64,000 nucleotides of DNA from Nematopogon swammerdamellus (GCA_946902875.1 OX336339.1:23281349-23345348); one strand, 5' to 3'. Numbered from the stretch's first letter, positions 1 to 10,924 are shown. Notes: generated by a model not told the origin, from the letters alone. Translations and numbers: made by a program.

Positions 1-226
1 CCATAGTGCGGCGGCTTCGCTCGCATAGCCTATGTCCATCCTGAAGGTCCATTCTAAATATTGGTCAAAGAATTTTTTAAATCATGAGTATTTTCGGAGA
101 TTACCTCCTACATCCAATCTTCGATACACACAAGTTTTACGTAAATTACATAGTTTCTAAAATAATGTCCGTGTCTGTCACTAAAATCGAGGCCGATGTT
201 TACGTGAATGCTAAATTAAATAAAAG
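1..226. other. unassigned left edge
   Basis: Opens with GCGGCTTCGCTCGCATAG, the end motif of the 38025 repeat family; otherwise nothing recognised. Confidence 0.4.
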
Positions 227-628
227 AAAAAACCGGCCAAGTGCGAGTCGAACTCGCGCACCGAGGGTTTCGTGTCGCCATGTCATGGCTAGCGTCACTC
301 ACGCCATCTATGGCGTGTTATGAAATGCTTCATATTAGTTAAATGTCATGATTAGTTAAAATGCTTCATAATCTATTCGGTAGATGGCGCGCGCGCATAC
401 ACTTTTTATTGTTTTCTTCTATGGTAACCACCGTGATTTTTTTACTTTTTCTTATTTTTATTATTTGTTGTTATATCGGCCATAATATGTATTATACTTA
501 ATATGTAGTATGGAGACCCTCTTAATTTTTCACTTTAAATTTTTTTTTAAAACACATATTCTGTGAACATTTCAACGGGCTACCTGTTACGGTTCAAGAG
601 ATACAGCCCTCGGACAGACAGACGGACC

Positions 629-660
<32 letters not shown>

Positions 661-706
661 GCATAGGCTTAGTAATAGGGTCCCGTAACGGATACGGAAC
701 CCTAAT
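227..706 (+). mobile_element. TGTC-microsatellite element, near-complete
   Basis: It begins AAAACCGGCCAAGTGCGAGT with a small palindrome (GCGAGTCGAACTCGC) and ends with a hairpin-like GGGTCCCGTA/TACGGAACCC. Between them are a conserved middle (ACATATTCTGTGAACATTTC, GGTTCAAGAGATACAGCC) and a (GACA)n run at 614-659. The family is widespread in Lepidoptera. No coding capacity is visible, and I leave its class open. Confidence 0.8.
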
Positions 707-1280
707 AAAAATTAAACATTGTTAGTCTTTTTAAGATCGCGATGTGTCAAGCCACTTTACTTGAGTTTTCGTAACTTAGCCTGTTGCTGGACACTGTACT
801 AAGAGAGGCAGGGGCGGCTCATGTATCGTTAACAGAGAAAACGTGGCGAAAACAAAAATAGCCCCGGAGAAACCACCTGAGCGGCTGCTGGTCTTCATTG
901 CGATTCCGGTGACGTTGGCTACAGGGCTGTCTGTCCGGTGCAGGCTATCTTTATAGTTCCTCTTTCATGGCCTTCCTTAGCTCTTAACGTTATTTAGTTT
1001 ATCTACAGTTTAGAGCATTAACTCAACTCAGTCGGGGAAGTTAGTGTTATTGAATTATAAACTTAAATTTAAGTACTTCGGTCTTTGTAGATATGCTCAC
1101 GGGACTTGCGGTGTTTTCAGGAACGATTGAATCTTTGCTTAAGACGTCGCTGTTCATATTATGGACTGTTGACATTGTGTTATCTTGGTATGCCTATGTT
1201 TATAATTAATTAAAACAGAATAGAATATATGAGAAACTCTTTATTACACAACTGAAAGAACATCAGTACTTACATGAAAA
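707..1280. other. no gene or repeat recognised
   Basis: Mixed-composition sequence without long frames or repeats shared elsewhere in the window. Confidence 0.4.
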
Positions 1281-1700
1281 GAAAAACAGTCAAGTGCGTG
1301 TCAAACTCGCGTGGATAGGGTTCCGTATCATTTGATTTTCCGTGACAACTTTAAGACTTTGCATTTTCGTGTAGGTTTCCTGTCAACTATAAGATAGGTC
1401 TTATATTCCCTTTTATTTTAAACTCAGTAGTTTTGAACATAGGGGTGGGGGGGTTGCTCGATTTTCATATATTTTCTTTAAATATTTTGAATCTTAAAAT
1501 TCTAAATTCGTTCATTTACGCTATCGGAATGATTAGGATATCAAACTCTATATACCTGTGTACCAAATTTCTACTTTTTTGGTTTAGTAGATTCGGAAAA
1601 AATAAGGTGTGACAGACAGACACAAGAGTAGTTCTATAAAGGTTCCGTTTTGTCCTCTTTTGAGGTACGGAGGCGGACCTCAAAAGAAATATATTACAGT
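1281..1700 (+). mobile_element. TGTC-type element, variant subfamily
   Basis: It starts AAACAGTCAAGTGCGTGTCA and ends in the variant GGTTCCGTTTTGTCCTCTTT with GAGGTACGGA. The middle differs from the main type and the microsatellite is reduced to GACAGACAGAC. Confidence 0.65.
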
Positions 1701-1787
1701 GGACAAAAGAAAATATAGGAGTGTGCAAAGAACCATTTATATTTAAAAGTTTTAATTATAATGGTTATAATTATAAGTAATTTTTTT

Positions 1788-1872
1788 ATTAAAAGTGCGA
1801 CATGTGGCGCTGATACACCCATAAGGTGTCTAACGATGCCCATGAACATTCGGTGACACCGCAAGGCAAATT
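1788..1872 (-). mobile_element. CR1/Jockey-like LINE 3' terminus, truncated
   Basis: A minus-strand diverged fragment of the same LINE 3' end, with the matching blocks GTGCGACATGTGGCGC and GATGCCCATGAACATTCGGT. Confidence 0.55.
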
Positions 1873-2217
1873 TGAGTCATGAGGAATACAATTATAAAGA
1901 AATAATTGCGGGAAGTACAAGTGAAATGAAAGGGAGGAGGAATATAATTTATATTCTGATTTGCAATATTTGGCGCACCTTCAACATAATTGGCTTTATT
2001 TAAACTTGACTTAGTTTTTTATAAGAAAGAAATTGTATTTAAATATGTATGAAATAATGACGACTAATGGTGAATGACCGCAATGTAATACAAGTTTTGT
2101 ATGTGTGAATTTTTTATTCACGAAATTGAGATGCATAAGAAGACGAAGACTAACTCAGCCTGAAAATAAAATTATTCATCGATTCACAAATACATTAATG
2201 AAAATAAAAATAAATCT
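1873..2217. other. no gene recognised
   Basis: AT-rich, nothing recognised. Confidence 0.4.
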
Positions 2218-2510
2218 TTACCGTTGGAAGCTGACCGTGGTTCGGATTCCACGTAAAACTGTATGTCCCTTAACGCTTCTTCCCTTACTAAGTGGTAGGG
2301 TTTATCCCGCCCGGGCTGGTACCACCGCTCTGAATGAAACGTCTGTCGAAACGGCTATGTAAATAGTTCGTGTTTTCCGTCCAGTTCTGTGTAGCCGACA
2401 TGAAATGAAGGGAAGCACTGACACGGCACCTAATTCACGCGGTGTTATGGGCTCACATCACGGATGTTGTAGGTGATGTGGACAACCGTGTCAGTTTCCG
2501 TAAAAAAAAC
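2218..2510 (+). mobile_element. composite SINE copy, head truncated
   Basis: It starts after the 5S-like block (GTTGGAAGCTGACCGTGGTT), contains the core (AAAACTGTATGTCCCTTAAC) with a small internal insertion, and ends with CCGTGTCAGTTTCCGTAAAA. Confidence 0.8.
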
Positions 2511-3285
2511 CTTCTATAAATTACTGTCTGTCCCACAGATTGTCCGCACGTAGCTAGCGAATTAGTAGGCACGTAGGTACATACGTACATACTTCTCTGT
2601 TCTAGTGCACGAGTGAAATTGAAGCATCGTCGACATCCCTAATTGCGATCGGGTCTCTAGGGCCTCCTTCAAACGCGACCGGGGGCGGGGGAGGGGCTGG
2701 GGCGGGGGGGGGGGGGGGGGGGGGGGGGAGGGGGGGAGTAGTCCGGGGGCGGAGACTCGGGCGCGGTGACTCTCGACCGCCGCCCCCGCCTTGCTTCATT
2801 TCGATAAGTGGACCTAGCACTGACAGTATTGTTGCCGCTGTGTTTTATTAGCTAAAATGTTCTTTGTTTCAAGGTTTATTTATCTGTTTATTTAGTAAGG
2901 CAGCTGCGTTAGTAAGTAGATTTATTAATTAGTAAGCTATTAGCAGGCCTCACGCACTCTATGTACGTGCGCGCGCTAACTACCTACCGCCCGGTAGACC
3001 GCCGGCGGTCTAATTCAGTGCCAATTCGTCAGCCGCGCGAAGCATACCTACACGCTCGCCCACGCAACTGCGCGCAGCTGCAAATCAATAATCACTTTAC
3101 ACTCGATCGTTTAGGTTCATTTTCGCACGCAGCGATTGGCGACGTAAAACAGTAGGCTATTAAAGCCGAAGGTATGACACTTTTTATGGAGTGATTTCTC
3201 TGTTACGAAGTAACTATTAAGTAATCTGTGCTATTAGTCTTTTATCCAAATAGGATACGAAATTATTATCCAAGTTTTTTTAAGC
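2511..3285. other. GC-rich and unassigned sequence
   Basis: A GC-rich block around the G-run at 2704; 2940-3160 is CpG-containing, non-repetitive sequence. No credible coding signal. Confidence 0.4.
2704..2728. repeat. G homopolymer, 25 bases
   Basis: An uninterrupted G-run inside a GC-rich block (2670-2800). Length in the assembly may be unreliable. Confidence 0.85.
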
Positions 3286-3600
3286 GAAGCTATTTAACGC
3301 ACGTTTGGGATGGGGACCTAACGCAGAAAAAGTAAAACGTCACGAAAGTACGAATGGAAGTTGCAATTGCATTGGCTGCGAATGAGGAGCGTTGGCTGCG
3401 AATGAGGAGAGCTGGCTACGCTGCCCAGCGCCATCTGTGAGTGTGTTTTGAAGTCAAACCATTGTATAAATTGAAAAGAATATCGCATAGATGGCGCTAT
3501 CTCGATCGAAATTAAATTAACAATTTGATTTTAAATACAAAGCGTAAGAAGCTTGGCTTCTGTTAGGTGTCCAACGACACCTCATATTTTATTTCGGCTA
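3286..3600 (+). repeat. dispersed repeat pair, copy 1
   Basis: Shares AACGCACGTTTGG, AAAACGTCACGA, a GCGCCATCTGTGAGTGTGTT-like block and TAAGAAGCTTGGCTTCTGTT with TGTCCAACGACACCTCA with the copy at 6230. A 20-bp internal duplication (GGCTGCGAATGAGGAG, twice) lies at 3374-3410. Class unknown. Confidence 0.65.
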
Positions 3601-3960
3601 CCCACATATTATTTTACCCTACGCAAGTCTCAAACATCCAAAGGTTGGCTGGAAGAAAACTATTTAAGCAATTAGTCTGCCTTTGGTTCGAATGTAATTT
3701 ATAATCACTGTATTCTATGAATGGTATATGGAGAAATGAATATTTTCTAAGTACAGTCGACGAAACGAAATATCGCCACAAGAGAGCACTCACACAGCTA
3801 CAAACATCCATGTGTACGTTACGTCCGTGTCGTATGTGTAAATTCCTGCAAGTGGTACCGTCGGCAATACATGCGGATAGTTTATTAGTGCGACTGTATG
3901 TGTGAGGCAAACTTTCGCTGCCCGTACTGATCCTGTCTATCAATCTATAAGCAGAGTTAT
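3601..3960. other. no gene recognised
   Basis: Short frames on both strands overlap each other and match no family I know. Confidence 0.4.
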
Positions 3961-4004
3961 TAGGTTTCCGTATCCCGTACGGAAGCCTATTACTAAGCCT
4001 ACGC

Positions 4005-4035
<31 letters not shown>

Positions 4036-4238
4036 CCGAGGGCTGTATCTCTTGAACCGTAATAGGTATCCCGTTGAAATTTTTACAGAATATTATGTTA
4101 TTATGGCGGATATAACAACAAATAATAATAAAAAATAGAAAGGGTAAAAAATTAAGGGGGGTTTTTTTTCTGTTATTTTTTTGTGGTGCGGAAACCTCGG
4201 TGCGCGAGTCCGACTCGCACTTGGCCGGGTTTTTTTTT
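3961..4238 (-). mobile_element. TGTC element, internally deleted
   Basis: Reads TTTCCGTATCCCGTACGGAA, a (TGTC)n run, CTCTTGAACCGTAATAGG, then GTGCGCGAGTCCGACTCGCA and the GGCCGGG end. Confidence 0.8.
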
Positions 4239-4480
4239 GGTACTAGCTCTTTTCGCGGCTTTGCTTCGCGGAAAATGTAGGTACTGTAGATATCCAGCGT
4301 TGAAGAAAACGTTAGTGAAAACCCGGTGTGAATTGATTGAGTGGTTCTCGACTTAAAACCGGCAGTTAGATCGACGACGGCGCCCTGTCGGCGCGCCGCT
4401 TTAGCTTTCCTGGTGTATTAGTTAAAACTTAGGCGAGATTCCTTGTTTCATGCAGATGATAAAATTTGCTGCAAAAAAAA

Positions 4481-4706
4481 TTTTTTTTTTATGGAAACTG
4501 ACGCGGTTGGCTACATCACCTAAAACATCAGCCCATAACACCAGGTGAACTAGGTGCCGTGTCAGTGCTTCCCTTCGATCGTGCCGGCTACACTGAACTG
4601 GACGGAAAACCCAAACTATTTACATAGCCGTTTCGACCGACGTTTCATTCAGTGCGGTGGTACCCACCCGGGCGGGTTGAACCCTACCACCGAGTAAGGT
4701 AGGAAG
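4481..4706 (-). mobile_element. composite SINE, 3' half (interrupted copy)
   Basis: Minus-oriented SINE tail and body running from the T-run to the core. It is interrupted at GTAGGAAG by the hAT-like element at 4707-5696 and resumes at 5697. A small deletion removes part of the tail near 4525. Confidence 0.85.
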
Positions 4707-5696
4707 CAGTGGCGGCTGGTGACTTACGTGACCGGCAGTGCGCTAAGTACCTACCTAGGTACTTAAATACCAAGTTTCCCAACACATTCCCGTCATGTTA
4801 TTTTAAGATCGGGACTTACGAATTTTTTAAACGCCTGCGTACGTACCTAGCATGAATATTCTTAAGACACTCAATGAGTTGCAAAAAAACAAGAAAATAA
4901 ATCCAAACAAGTTTTTTAACTCATTTTTAGTACCTTTATGAACACACCCATAGACCACAACATTACTGCAGCTTTCAAAAAGAAAACAGTAGTAATGTCC
5001 CAAAAATACTTCAAAAAGTATATAAAAATAAAAGCATTTGAAAAGTAGGAATTGAACCCGGGATCACCTGATTGTAAAGCCTTACCTTTATCCAACGCTT
5101 AGGCAAATATCGGCACCACTTAATTCACAGTATCACGCGACAGAAAGCACAAAACCTAACCATATTCCATTTTAAATATTCGCGCGCTAACGGGTATGTG
5201 ACATCATCACATGACAGCGCAGCGCGCTGACTCTAGGCAGACGGACTCACAAGCAGAACGAATCGCCCGCGACGTGTCGCACGCGCGTCTTTCCACAATA
5301 TACTGTCCTTCTTTTTCCGTCGTGTGTCACACGCAAAATGCAACCTTGTTCCACACATAATCGTATGAAGAGTGTTTTGTTTCACGCGGCGGGGCAGCGG
5401 CGTTTGACATTTTCTCATAGTAGACGTTCGCGGTGTTTTGTAATTGCACTCGGCGGCGAGCTCGGCGGCGAGCTCGGCGGCGCGGGCGATACGTCGTATG
5501 TAGTACGTATTACGTACAGCAAAATCGTGCCTTGTTGTCTAGGAAATAGGAACGAATTCAGTTTGATATTTTTACTTCGATCGGTGACAATCATGGAGAA
5601 TGTTTAATATTTTAATTGATTTATTTCTTTCGGGCGAAGGCGCTATATTTTGTAGTAGTGCGGCGCACGAGCGCACTTAAGGGCCAGCCGCCACTG
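4707..5696. mobile_element. hAT-like non-autonomous DNA transposon with 8-bp target duplication
   Basis: A 990-bp element with terminal inverted repeats CAGTGGCGGCTGG at both ends. It is flanked by an exact 8-bp direct repeat GTAGGAAG (4699-4706 and 5697-5704), which together with CAGTGGCG ends is the hallmark of the hAT superfamily. No transposase frame is present. The interior has a minus-strand tRNA-like stretch (about 5040-5120, box-B-like GGTTCAATTCC), a CpG-rich part and a short GAGCTCGGCGGC tandem near 5460. It lies inside a SINE and is younger than it. Confidence 0.85.
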
Positions 5697-5855
5697 GTAG
5701 GAAGGGAAGGGACCTACAGTTTTACGTGAAATCCGAACCACGGTCCGCCTCCAACGATCGAGCGGTCACCCATCCAAGTACTCACCGCGCCCAGCGTTGC
5801 TTAACAATCAATAGCAATTAGTCGGCTGTCTGCACCACTGAGCTATCGAGGCTGA
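5697..5855 (-). mobile_element. composite SINE, 5' half with 5S-like block and tRNA-like head (interrupted copy)
   Basis: It continues the SINE broken at 4706 and on the minus strand carries the core start, the 5S-like block (GCAACGCTGGGCGCGGTGAG, then TACTTGGATGGGTGACC) and the tRNA-like head (TCAGCCTCGATAGCTCAGTG) ending at 5855. Rejoined across the insertion it is a full-length SINE. Confidence 0.85.
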
Positions 5856-6229
5856 ATTATATTATGGCTGAAAAATATTACAATAAAAAATGTTTTCCCA
5901 GTTCTCGAGAGTTAGAACAATTTTTCAACAACTTTAGTTAGAGCAGCAGGAGGCTAGTGTGGTTTTCTTGAAACAATGCCAGAAGATCTCACCGCCAAAA
6001 AGGAGGAGAAAAAACATTTGGCTCTACCTAATCTGGAAACCGAGGCTAACTAACTGTACGTAGTATGAATTCTGTCGACCGAACGGGGAGATAAGGCGAA
6101 CACTTATTTGTTTCAGGAGTGAGAATCGGTGAGAATCGGTGAGAATGTAGGCACAGGCTGATTCCGCAGTGGCTACATTTCGTCACCGCAATCCTCGCAC
6201 TTTGCGGAGAAAATAAGTGAAGATTGAAG
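5856..6229. other. no gene recognised
   Basis: Contains a triple GTGAGAATCG unit at about 6119-6147. Confidence 0.4.
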
Positions 6230-6527
6230 CGAATCTTTTTAACGCACGTTTGGTATGGGAACCTAATTCAGAAAAAGTGAAACGTCACGATTGTAGAAAC
6301 TGAATTTGCAACGCTCCTTATTGGCTGGGCAGCGCGTATTGTTGCCCTGAGCGCCATTTATGAAAGTATTTTGAATTCGAACCATTGCATTACATAACTT
6401 GAAAGGCGTCCCCATTATTGGCACTATCCCTATATTAATTAAATTATATTAATTGATTGTTGGAATTTATATACAAAGTGTAAGAAGCTTCGTTTTTGCC
6501 GGGTGTCTCACGACACCTCACCTTTTT
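6230..6527 (+). repeat. dispersed repeat pair, copy 2
   Basis: Direct-repeat partner of 3286-3600, 2.9 kb away: AACGCACGTTTGGTATGGGA, AAACGTCACGATTG, GAGCGCCATTTATGAAAG and GTAAGAAGCTTCGTTTTTGC. Confidence 0.65.
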
Positions 6528-6911
6528 ATTCCGTATGCATATACGGAAGCCTATTACTAAGCCTGCAACGTCTGTCTGTCCGCCCGTTCTAGACCTGTAT
6601 CTTTTGAACCGTGCTAGGCTACCTAGCACGGTTCAAATTTTGTTCACAAGTTGAAATTTTCACAGAATAATATGGGCGATATGCCAACAAATAATAAAAA
6701 AGCAAGAAATAAAAATAGAACAGGGGCCCCCATACAAGAAACGTGCTAACAATCAATTATGTTTACGCTACTCAATGATAGATGGCGCGACAGGCAGTAT
6801 AGTATGGTAGATACAAAAGATAACCGATATGGTTTTTGACAGGTATGTATGGTATAGCGGATCTACGGAACCCTCTCTGCGTGAGGAAAACTCGCACTTG
6901 GCAGATTTTTA
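6528..6911 (-). mobile_element. TGTC element, diverged
   Basis: Both ends are recognisable (CCGTATGCATATACGGAAGC and AACTCGCACTTGGCAG). A local inverted duplication CTAGCACGGTTCAAATTTTG sits near 6610-6640. Confidence 0.7.
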
Positions 6912-7000
6912 TTAGGTTCCCGTACCTGTACGCAAGCCTATTACTAAACCTGTGCCTACGCCGTCCGTCTCACTCTGTCTCACTCATTCGCAGGCTCACC
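6911..7000 (-). mobile_element. TGTC element terminal fragment
   Basis: A second terminal end (TTCCCGTACCTGTACGCAAG, CTATTACTAAACC) abuts the previous copy in tandem, same orientation; the rest is missing. Confidence 0.6.
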
Positions 7001-7242
7001 CTGTATATTTTCCCAGGTCCATTCCAGTTTGTAGAGCTGATAAAGTAAACATCAAGCATTCTTAGATAGCTCGTGAATCATGTGTGGGTCTATCCGGCGA
7101 GCGCGGCGGTCGCGAATGGGTCTCCAATGTAGAATAAATAAGAATTGCATCTGGAGTAATGTCGGCAAATTCATCTGTCTGCGGCGCACTCTGGGCGCGG
7201 CGGAGCTCTAGCCTCACCCACCACTGAGACTAGAGACCACAC

Positions 7243-7290
7243 GTCTTAAGACGGGACGGAAGTTAACTTTCTCCATACAAAATCGTCTTT
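7243..7290 (+). mobile_element. CTTAAGACG foldback element, left piece
   Basis: GTCTTAAGACGGGACGGAAG and TTAACTTTCTCCATACAAAA match the terminal repeat of the 59294-59700 element. It is split at GTCTTT by the chimeric SINE at 7291 and continues at 7636. Confidence 0.7.
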
Positions 7291-7633
7291 TTTTTATTTT
7301 TTTTTATTGAAACTGACACGGTTGGCCACATCACCTACAGCATCCGTGATGTCAGCCCATAACACCGGGTGAACTTGGTGCCACGTCAGTACTTCCCTTC
7401 GGTCGTGCCGGCTACACTGAACTGGACGGAAAACACAAACTATTTATTTAGCCGTTTCGACCGACCTTTCATTCAGTGCGGTGGTACCAACCCGGGTGGG
7501 TTAAACCCTACCACACCTAGTAATATAAGAAGGGACTCATATCCCTTAGTCGCCTTTTACGACATACAAGGGCAGAGATGCAGTGGGGATATTCTTTTAA
7601 AGTACCGGCCCCACACGGTACAGACAGTCGGTA
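7291..7633 (-). mobile_element. chimeric SINE: unrelated head joined to the composite-SINE tail
   Basis: Read on the minus strand, the 5' part (about 7520-7630) matches the start of the family seen at 24109 (GGGGCCGGTACTTTAAAAG, GTCGTAAAAGGCGACTAAGG). It runs directly into the second half of the composite-SINE core and its 3' tail with A-run. GTCTTT on both sides (7285-7290 and 7636-7641) suggests one insertion event. It sits inside a foldback element whose sequence resumes at 7636. Confidence 0.7.
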
Positions 7634-7635
7634 CA

Positions 7636-7890
7636 GTCTTTCCGCATTTATGTCTCTAGCCCGCTAAACCTTATACGATTTCTAAATTATGTTTTTTCTT
7701 GTCTTCAGGAAAGTCCAATCTACGTTCCTGTCGTTTTTTGTTTAAATGAAATATACAACACCGGAGCTAAAAAAATATTTTATTTAGATTTTTGGTGTAT
7801 TAATTAGATTAAGTCATCACTGGTCACCGGTAAATCAACCGAAAAATAATAAAATTACATCGAGAGATTCCGCAATACGAACCACTTCAC
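7636..7890 (+). mobile_element. CTTAAGACG foldback element, continuation
   Basis: Resumes CTTTCCGCATTTATGTCTCT and AGCCCGCTAAACCTTATACG, parallel to 59340-59500. The right terminal repeat is not seen. Confidence 0.65.
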
Positions 7891-7950
7891 ACCACGTAAT
7901 ACGCCATGTGGCGTTTGGCTTTTTTTTTTACTTTTTCTTTCCAGGTACTT

Positions 7951-8349
7951 TTTAGGGTTCCGTATCCGGTACGGGACCCTATTACTAAGCATACGCCGTC
8001 TGTTTGTCTGTCTGTCCGTCCGTATGTCTGTCTGTCTGAGGGCTGTATCTCTTTAACCGTAATAGGTAGCCCTTTGAAATCTTCAGAGAATATGCGTTAT
8101 TATGGCCGATATAACAACAAATTAAAATAAGAAAAAGTAAAAAATTCACGGGGGTTCCCATAGAAGAAACCAAAAAAGTGTATGCGCGCCATCTACCGAA
8201 AACAGTACGAAGCATTTTAACTAGTCACGAATATTAACTAATATGAAGCATTTCATAAAACACGCCATAGATGGCGTGAGTGGCGCTGACCATGACATGG
8301 CGATACGGAACCCTCGGTGCGCGAGTTCGACTCGCACTTGGCCGGTTTT
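7951..8349 (-). mobile_element. TGTC element, complete
   Basis: It runs from TTTAGGGTTCCGTATCCGGT to GACTCGCACTTGGCCGG. It includes the (TGTC)n run at 7998-8036 and the GCGCCATCTACCGAAAACAG segment shared with several other copies. Confidence 0.8.
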
Positions 8350-8949
8350 CAATATTGCAAAGAAACTTTGTTACGTTCCGAGGTTCAGTTGTCGGTGTCG
8401 AGGCTAGACGGCGGAACACAGGGCGAGAGTTATTGCCTAAATAAGATGCTGGGACCAGATAATGACTCCAGTCGAATGGAACCGACTCCCGGAGGAACGA
8501 AGACGTGCGACGGACCCTCGTCGTCCATTATCGGGCAGCAGGGGCTTAAAAAATATCTGCGTACTGTACTGTACTGGCAGTGCAGGAAGGAAACTCTGAT
8601 AACGTTTAGGGTTCTGTGTAACCCTTGGGGAGTTTCCGTCGTCTGTCTGTTCAGCTGTCACGATTGGAATTCGAAACCTGCTATTTTCATTTGGCGAGTT
8701 TGACGTAAAGCGGAAAATCGGACTTCTTTTATGTTAGGCAAAACATATCGGACGGTGTTAGGTAAATTGATGGGTACGAATACTACTTTATTGTTACATA
8801 AACATATTACAGAAATGAGCACAATATAACATTTACATGATGTGCAAAAGCGGACTTATCCCTTAAAGAGATATCTTCCAGTCAACCTTTGGATGCTTGA
8901 GAGTCGTACGTTGTGAAATATTATGTAAAGAAAAAGACTTTAGTGTAAA
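8350..8949. other. no gene recognised
   Basis: A 128-codon frame crosses the end of the TGTC element into this stretch and has no family signature. Confidence 0.4.
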
Positions 8950-9131
8950 AAATAACACATATTCTGTGAAAATTTCAACGGGCTACCTATTACGGTTCAA
9001 GAGATACAGCCATCGAACAGACAGACGGACGGACGGACGGACGGACATACAGACGGACGGAAGGACGGACAGACAGACAGACAGCGGAGGCTTAGTAATA
9101 GGCTTCCGTACGGGATACGGAAACTTAAAAA
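8950..9131 (+). mobile_element. TGTC element, 3' half
   Basis: Starts near ACACATATTCTGTGAAAATT, with a long (GACG/GACA)n run at 9018-9084, and ends CGTACGGGATACGGAAAC. Confidence 0.8.
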
Positions 9132-9906
9132 CAATAATTCATATTAGAATTATTGTCTAATGCTAAAATTCTGGTTTTTTAAAAAATAAACACACAGTTT
9201 CACAATTTCGCAGAAGCTATTATTATTCTATATTATAAACCGTTTTAAATCTCTGTTTATTATTATGACAAGCAAATTTTTGTAACCTCGTTTCTGTAAT
9301 AAAGCCTAATAAATAGCATTAAATGGAATTACATTACAGAATTACTTAAGGGCTCGCTTCGAAGGACAAATTTACATAATAGACTTGAATTCGTTTCCAA
9401 AATACCAATAAATTCCGCTCGAGACTTTTCGCAAAATACCGACCTCATTTTCTCGGCGTCGAATAAAATATGAACGTTTAAGTAGCACGCAGACTCCCGC
9501 CGCCAATCAAAGGAAATTAACAAATGGAAATTCAAATCAAGATTTTGGTTCCTGCGGGCATGAAATCCAATCATGAGAGAGAGATCGTTCGTCCAGGCGA
9601 TAGTGGCGCGCGGACGACGGGCAGGACGTGTGGATCTGCTTTGAAAAATTCTCAATTCTGATTTCTGAGTCGTCGAGCAGAGCTGCCTGTGTGAGAGGTG
9701 TACGCACACTACGCGGCAGTATAAATAATGCACAATCCGCTTGTAGAGCATCGTCCCTGTCGCACAGAGACGTGCGTGTTAGTGCGACTGAGACGACGTA
9801 CTATTTCTCTCGTTACGTTGTTTCGTGTGTGTGTATACATACAGTGAGTGCCTACATTTTGACAAGAGGTGGTCTGGTTGAGAACATAAGAACATAATAC
9901 ATTTTT
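9132..9906. other. no gene recognised
   Basis: Non-repetitive. The open frame on the minus strand (9329-9751) shows no domain. Confidence 0.4.
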
Positions 9907-10136
9907 GTCAGTCAGCGCGTCTACTCCTGGACATACCCCTCTTCATTTTCCTCCAGTCCTCCCGGGCTTTAGCGGTACGGAACTACTGCTTTCCGCCGAC
10001 GTACTTGATTTCGTCGTCCCACCTGGCGGGTGGTCTTCCCACGCTCCGTTTTCCTGTTCACGACCGCTAGTGTAGGACACGGTTACTTCAACGGTCGTCG
10101 TATCTTCAACTGACGTGCCCAGCCCACGAATGGTTG
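9907..10136 (-). pseudogene. RTE-like LINE 3' fragment
   Basis: Minus-strand remnant of the same RTE family. It begins with GTCAGTCAGC, the tail read on the opposite strand, and runs through the equivalents of EAYVQQ, KYVGGKQWFRT, GRPPARWDDEI and WSNRVL before ending near 10136. Substitutions and small frameshifts are present. Confidence 0.75.
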
Positions 10137-10369
10137 AATGATTGAATTATTTAGTTCATTCGTATTGTAACGGTTTTTTTTAATTGCGTCTGAATAAATA
10201 ATTGTCTTAATTTCTTTTATATTTCGCAATGGACTTTTTTATCTTATATATACATATAAATATTTTGTAAATTTTATTCTTATTGTTTTTTGTGTCTATG
10301 TAAACGTTTGTGTATTTATATGTATTTGTTTTGTTTTTGTTTTTATTTTGTTTTTATTTTGTTTCTACA

Positions 10370-10545
10370 TCGGCTTCGCTTTGCGGTAGTAGAAAGTATG
10401 AAAGAAGTAGCCTCTGACCGTCCTCAGGTTGAGCCAGAAAACGTTTTATTCTCAACTTGTCACATTTTTTTCTATCCGGTTCGATTATACCCACGAAGAA
10501 GAACGGGAAAGAAACTTCGCAGGGTATTTGTTTTTTTTTTCATAC
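10370..10545 (+). repeat. dispersed repeat flanking the long hairpin
   Basis: TGAGCCAGAAAACGTTTTAT, CTATCCGGTTCGATTATACC and CCACGAAGAAGAACGGGAAA match 14161-14258 in the opposite orientation. It begins near a CGGCTTCGCTTTGCGG motif. Confidence 0.55.
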
Positions 10546-10565
10546 AATGTTAAGAGCGTGTCGTG

Positions 10566-10924
10566 CGAAATGACAGGCGACGGTGCTGCCACTCAAGTAA
10601 ATAATATATATCTCTTAAACAAAGCCATAACTGGAAAAAACAAGCCATGAAACTGTATTTGATTTTGATTCTGATATTCTAAGATACTGAAAACAGTTTT
10701 GTATTGCTCAGTTTATGCACAATCATTATAACGGATTTCGATGGCCACCGTAATCCGTTATAATGATTGTGCATAAACTGAGCAATACAAAACTGTTTCC
10801 AGTATCTTAGAATATCATATTCAAAATCAACTACAGCTTCATGGCATGTTTTTTCCAGTTATGGCTTTGTTTAGGAGATATATATTATTTACTTGAGTGG
10901 CAGCACCGTCGCCTGTCATTTTGC
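10566..10924. repeat. long inverted repeat, about 172-bp arms, 13-nt loop
   Basis: The left arm (AAATGACAGGCGACGGTGCT ... CATTATAACGGATT) and right arm (TAATCCGTTATAATGATTGT ... CGTCGCCTGTCATT) match almost base for base around a loop of about 13 nt. A related flank (10370-10545) has a reverse copy at 14161-14258. Confidence 0.85.

Noticed and set aside
2602..2820. Proline-rich minus-strand frame
   Set aside because: Produced by the 25-base G homopolymer and its GC-rich surroundings.
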